Assembly (NCBI GenBank): GCA_038521825.1
Contig: JBCBKL010000011.1
Location: 1-64,000 of the forward strand
From: JBCBKL01 sp038521825
Lineage (GTDB): Bacteria; Pseudomonadota; Alphaproteobacteria; Rhodobacterales; Rhodobacteraceae
Direction of reading: 5' to 3'
Length of the DNA stretch: 64,000 nt
The position numbers and the translations under genes are program-made. The notes under the pieces were generated by a model, which searched no databases, was not told the DNA's origin, and saw only the letters and a program-made list of their open reading frames with translations. The stretch's first letter is position 1, and every line of letters starts with the position of its first letter. Shown in pieces: positions 60,530 to 64,000 of the stretch.

Positions 60530-63500
60530 TTAGGTGTTGGTCCGCTCGTCCGGCTTGACGCGGAAGAAGATTGTATAGAGCGCCGGGACAATGATCAGCG
60601 TGAGGATGGTCGCAAAGCTGAGGCCGCAGATGATCACGACCGCAAGCGATTTGAAGAACGGATCCCACAAGAGCGGCACCACACCTAGAACCGTTGTCAC
60701 CACGCCCAAAGACACGGGCCGCACGCGGCTGACGGCGGCGTCCACGACGGCCTCCATGCGCGCTTTGCCGTCGGCGATCTGCGTGTCGGTCTCATCAATC
60801 AAAACGATTGCGTTCTTAATCAACATACCCGTCAGCGACAGAATCCCAAGGATCGCCATGAACTCCAGCGGCGTTTGCGAAGCGGCCAGCCCATAGATCA
60901 CACCGATCAGGGCAAGGGGCACCGTCAGCCAGATGATGATGGTTTGACGCCAGGCATTGAACAGGAACAGGACTACCAGGAACATCGCCCCGAAGCCCAG
61001 AGGCATGATCGAGGCAAGGCCCGCATTGGCCTCTTGCGAATTGCCATACTCACCCTTCCACTCCAGAGAGTAGCCCGGCGGCAGATCGATGGCTTCAATG
61101 GGTCCGCGCACAGCGTCAAAGAGATCCCCTGATAGCACACCGGTCGCGTTATCAGCCTGTGCCGTAATCGCAAGCTGGCGGTCGATGCGGCGAAGGTTTC
61201 CAGCTTCAAAGACGATGTCGAACCGGTCCACGACTTGGGTGATCGGAATATAGCCGCCATTCGCCTGGGCGTAGACTTGAATGTTCCGGAGTTCGCCGAT
61301 GTCATCGCGAGCATCCTCAAGCGGGCGCATCACGATGTTCCGCAACACATCTCGCTCGCGGTAAACTCCCAACGTCGTGCCATTCAGGTGGCTGTAGATC
61401 GCATTGGAGATCTCTCCTTGGGTCAAGCCAATACGGCGCGCGTTTTCGGTGTTGATCACCGGACGCACAACCTGCACCTGCTCGCGCCAGTCATCTTTGA
61501 CGGCCACGGCCCCGGCTTGCGACAGGATGGTCTTGGCTTGACCCGCCAGTTCGCGCAGCACCGCCGGATCAGAGCCAAAAAAGCGCGCTTCGACCTTGGA
61601 TCCACCACCGGGGCCCAGCACAAATTTCCAAACCTTGGCGTTCGATTCCGGATAGGTCTCATCAATATGGGTTTGCAGGTCTGCACGGAGGCCGTCGATA
61701 ACGGTGTAATCCTCGACATCCACAAGGATCTGACCATAGGCGGAATTGCCGTTCTCGGATTCATAAATCAGCATGAAACGCAGGTGCCCGCCGCCGATCA
61801 CGGTATTGGTTCCGGTGACACCATCCAACCCACGCGCGTAGTCGGCGATTTCAAGCAGGTCCTGTTCGGTGCGCGCAATATCCGCGCCTTGCGGCAGGAA
61901 GTAGTCGATGACGAATTGATCGCGGGTCGAGGACGGAAAAAACCCTGGCGGCACGGCGCTGAACATCACAATCGCGGATGTAAACAGGGCCACAGCGCCG
62001 CCCGCAGTCAGCCACCGCATGCGGATGGCAGCGGCAAGCAAGCGCCTGTAACCGGTGAGCAGCGCATTTTCCTTTGGCTCTGCGTCCGCTTTGCCTTGCT
62101 TCAAGAGCAGCGTGCAGTAGTACGGCGTGAGCCATATGGCGATGAGCCACGAGAACAGCAGCGCGATACCGATGGTCCAAAACAGGCTACCGGCATATTC
62201 GCCGGTATTGTCCGGCGAAAACCCGATGGGCGAAAAGGCCAGGATGCCCACAATCGTCCCACCCAGCAGAGGCCATGTCGTTTGTTTTACCACCGCGCGA
62301 GAGGCTTCGGCGGTATCTTCGCCCCGTTGCACACGTACAAGAGTGCCTTCGACCACGACGATTGCATTGTCGACCAGCATGCCCAGGGCAATGATCAGCG
62401 CCCCTAGCGAGATCCGCTGCATATCGAGGCCATAAAGATACATGCCGAACAGGGTCCCCGCCACCGTCACCAGCAGGATGCCCCCCATCAGAATGCCGGA
62501 CCTGAGACCCATAAAGATCAAAAGCGTGCCCACCACGATGGCCAACGCCAGCACAACATTCACAACGAAGTCGTTGACCGAAGCCTCGACGCTTGCCCCC
62601 TGATCAGAGATCGGCAGGACGCTGATGCCAATGGGCCGCTCGCTTTCCAGCGCGTCGATCCGGTCCTGAACCGCCTTGCCCATCGTCACCACGTTGCCGC
62701 CCAGCGTGTTGGAAATGCCCAATCCGATGGCCTGTTCCCCGTTGCGGAACAGCAGTGAGGACGGCGGCTCCTTGAGCCCCCGAGACACGGTCGCGATATC
62801 CCTCAGCCTAAATGACGTGCCCGTCTGCGGGTTCGTGATCAGAAGGTTTTCGATGGCTTCAATAGAGCCCACGGCCCCTTCCGGCCGCACCGACAACCGT
62901 GACAGACCGGCAACGATGGACCCAGCGGGCGTCACAAGGTTCTGACCTTCGAGCAATTGCTGGATCTGGGCTGGTGCCAGCCCCAGCTCTGTCAGGCGCG
63001 CAGGGGAATATTCGACATAGATCACTTCCTCCTGCACGCCGCTCAGAACGACTTTGGAGACGCCATCCACCGTCACTAGGTCACGCTGCAAATCCTTGGC
63101 ATATTCATACAGATCCGAGATCGTGAAACCTTCGCCAGTGATGGCGTAGTACTGGGCATAAACGTCGCCGAAATCATCATAAACCTGGCTGGGTAACGCA
63201 TTGGGCGGCAGGCCCGATTGCGCGTCCGAAATCTTGGCGCGCATTTTGGAAAACACTGCATCCAGCTCCGGATAATCCGATGTCGCAGCGATGGTAAATT
63301 CGACGGTCACGGTGCTGAGACCTGGAGAGGACACCGACCGCACCTCATCCACACCCGCCAATTGTTGCAAAGCATTCTCGACAACCTCGGTGACTTCTTC
63401 TGCGACCTGTTCGGCCGAGGCGCCGGGATAGGGTGTGATAATCTGAGCTTGCCGGATCACGAATTCCGGGTCTTCGAACCGTGGCAGCGCGGTATAGGCA

Positions 63501-63580
63501 AAGTACCCAGCACAGAGGATCAGAACCGTCGCGACAGCAGAGATCAGCCGCTTTTCAAGGGCGAACCGAGCAAGATCCAT
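60530..63580 (-). CDS. RND efflux transporter permease
   Basis: The 1016-residue inner-membrane pump is an HAE1-type RND permease that exports drugs or other amphiphiles with proton influx. It has the N-terminal helix and porter start LARFALEKRLISAVATVLILCAGY, 12 helices, and the conserved TM4 proton-relay segment ISLGALIIALGMLVDNAIVVVEG with two acidic residues typical of RND pumps (D402-type region). The closing part is TGMLIKNAIVLIDETD. It follows the adaptor gene by four bases. An outer-membrane factor is not in the window. Confidence 0.92.
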   Translation of the reverse strand: MDLARFALEKRLISAVATVLILCAGYFAYTALPRFEDPEFVIRQAQIITPYPGASAEQVAEEVTEVVENALQQLAGVDEVRSVSSPGLSTVTVEFTIAATSDYPELDAVFSKMRAKISDAQSGLPPNALPSQVYDDFGDVYAQYYAITGEGFTISDLYEYAKDLQRDLVTVDGVSKVVLSGVQEEVIYVEYSPARLTELGLAPAQIQQLLEGQNLVTPAGSIVAGLSRLSVRPEGAVGSIEAIENLLITNPQTGTSFRLRDIATVSRGLKEPPSSLLFRNGEQAIGLGISNTLGGNVVTMGKAVQDRIDALESERPIGISVLPISDQGASVEASVNDFVVNVVLALAIVVGTLLIFMGLRSGILMGGILLVTVAGTLFGMYLYGLDMQRISLGALIIALGMLVDNAIVVVEGTLVRVQRGEDTAEASRAVVKQTTWPLLGGTIVGILAFSPIGFSPDNTGEYAGSLFWTIGIALLFSWLIAIWLTPYYCTLLLKQGKADAEPKENALLTGYRRLLAAAIRMRWLTAGGAVALFTSAIVMFSAVPPGFFPSSTRDQFVIDYFLPQGADIARTEQDLLEIADYARGLDGVTGTNTVIGGGHLRFMLIYESENGNSAYGQILVDVEDYTVIDGLRADLQTHIDETYPESNAKVWKFVLGPGGGSKVEARFFGSDPAVLRELAGQAKTILSQAGAVAVKDDWREQVQVVRPVINTENARRIGLTQGEISNAIYSHLNGTTLGVYRERDVLRNIVMRPLEDARDDIGELRNIQVYAQANGGYIPITQVVDRFDIVFEAGNLRRIDRQLAITAQADNATGVLSGDLFDAVRGPIEAIDLPPGYSLEWKGEYGNSQEANAGLASIMPLGFGAMFLVVLFLFNAWRQTIIIWLTVPLALIGVIYGLAASQTPLEFMAILGILSLTGMLIKNAIVLIDETDTQIADGKARMEAVVDAAVSRVRPVSLGVVTTVLGVVPLLWDPFFKSLAVVIICGLSFATILTLIIVPALYTIFFRVKPDERTNT

Positions 63581-63584
63581 GTGA

Positions 63585-64000
63585 TCAGTTCCCGACCTGA
63601 GTGATCGGGCGGATTGTCATGCCTTCAATGATTTCGCTGACGCCGGCCGAGACGATCACATCGCCATCCTCCAGACCATCCGTCACAACCACCTGCGATC
63701 CGTTGGCTTCGCCCAAGCTGACGTCTTGCTGGGAAACAACTCCGGATGCGTCCACGCGCCAAACAAATGGGGCTCCTTCGGGTGTCGCGGCAATAGCCGA
63801 TAGCGGCGCGCTTACCTCTGCCGCGTCTCCTTCGGTCGATGCAATCACCCGCGCGACCATTCCGGGCAGGATCACCGCACCTTCTGGCACCTCGACCGCT
63901 GCGCGACCGCGGTAGGTCTGTGTGGCACTGTCTGCCTGTACCGAAAATTCCACGATTTCTGCCTCGAATTCCTGCCCCGGCAGTGCATCGAAGACGGCCA
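63585..64000 (-). CDS. RND efflux periplasmic adaptor (partial)
   Basis: Only the C-terminal ~138 residues are in the window; the frame stays open to the right edge. The visible part has the beta-barrel and membrane-proximal regions typical of HlyD/MFP adaptors (AAVEVPEGAVILPGMVARVIA, then VVVTDGLEDGDVIVSAGVSEIIEGMTIRPI). It would link the pump to an outer-membrane channel. It lies four bases upstream of the pump gene on the same strand. The N-terminus and lipoyl domain lie outside. Confidence 0.85.
   Translation of the reverse strand, partial: AVFDALPGQEFEAEIVEFSVQADSATQTYRGRAAVEVPEGAVILPGMVARVIASTEGDAAEVSAPLSAIAATPEGAPFVWRVDASGVVSQQDVSLGEANGSQVVVTDGLEDGDVIVSAGVSEIIEGMTIRPITQVGN

Noticed and set aside
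1..64000. CRISPR arrays, insertion sequences, tRNA or rRNA genes
   Set aside because: No regularly spaced direct repeats, transposase frames, cloverleaf-like intergenic segments or rRNA stretches were seen; almost all sequence is accounted for by ordinary genes.

Overview
The window looks like chromosomal DNA of a Rhodobacterales (Roseobacter-group) alphaproteobacterium. It is GC-rich and densely packed, with many ATGA start/stop overlaps. Its gene order (tldD / ctaC-ctaB-small gene-ctaG-ctaE-SURF1-thrC-M16 peptidase-GNAT), its MerR-linked beta-oxidation block and its stand-alone Hint-like protein are typical of that group. I see no rRNA or tRNA gene, CRISPR array, prophage or insertion sequence.

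Layout. 1-9.1 kb: tldD, then the cytochrome c oxidase subunit II/III and assembly operon, running into thrC, a processing peptidase and an acetyltransferase. 9.1-23.7 kb: a large inositol-catabolism locus. A leftward operon (iolD, a phytanoyl-CoA-dioxygenase-like gene, iolC, an iolB paralogue, a class II aldolase, iolG) diverges from a rightward one (a scyllo-inositol dehydrogenase-like gene, iolE, a third Gfo/Idh/MocA gene). A LacI-type regulator and a divergent sugar ABC transporter with a second, canonical iolB follow. The same palindrome, TGCAACCGGTTGCA, lies in both divergent promoter regions, so one regulon is likely. No iolA is visible here. 23.7-30.3 kb: a NIPSNAP/ArsR divergent pair, an MBL hydrolase, an FAD-linked oxidase, an acyl-CoA ligase, a sulfotransferase and a Hint-like protein without its nucleophilic Cys. 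30.4-39.6 kb: a leftward beta-oxidation block (hydratase/dehydrogenase, NTF2-like tandem protein, thiolase, GST, two acyl-CoA dehydrogenases) headed by a MerR regulator.

39.9-48.2 kb: a secreted Cys-repeat protein, a protealysin-type M4 protease with an emfourin-type inhibitor, a SulP transporter and assorted single genes. 48.2-50.8 kb: the modABC molybdate transporter. 50.9-56.9 kb: Nudix, DUF1178, SDR, lysC, a universal stress protein with a perfect FNR box, and ptsP (nitrogen PTS). 57-59 kb: a TPR protein followed by an ECF sigma/anti-sigma pair. 59.3-64 kb: a leftward RND efflux operon (adaptor cut by the window edge, pump, and a GltS-type symporter two bases behind it).

Most functional names rest on motif recognition by eye and family knowledge. 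No database search was run. The best candidates for new biology are the dioxygenase and duplicated isomerase inside the iol locus, the Cys-less Hint protein, the secreted Cys-repeat protein, and the protease/inhibitor pair.
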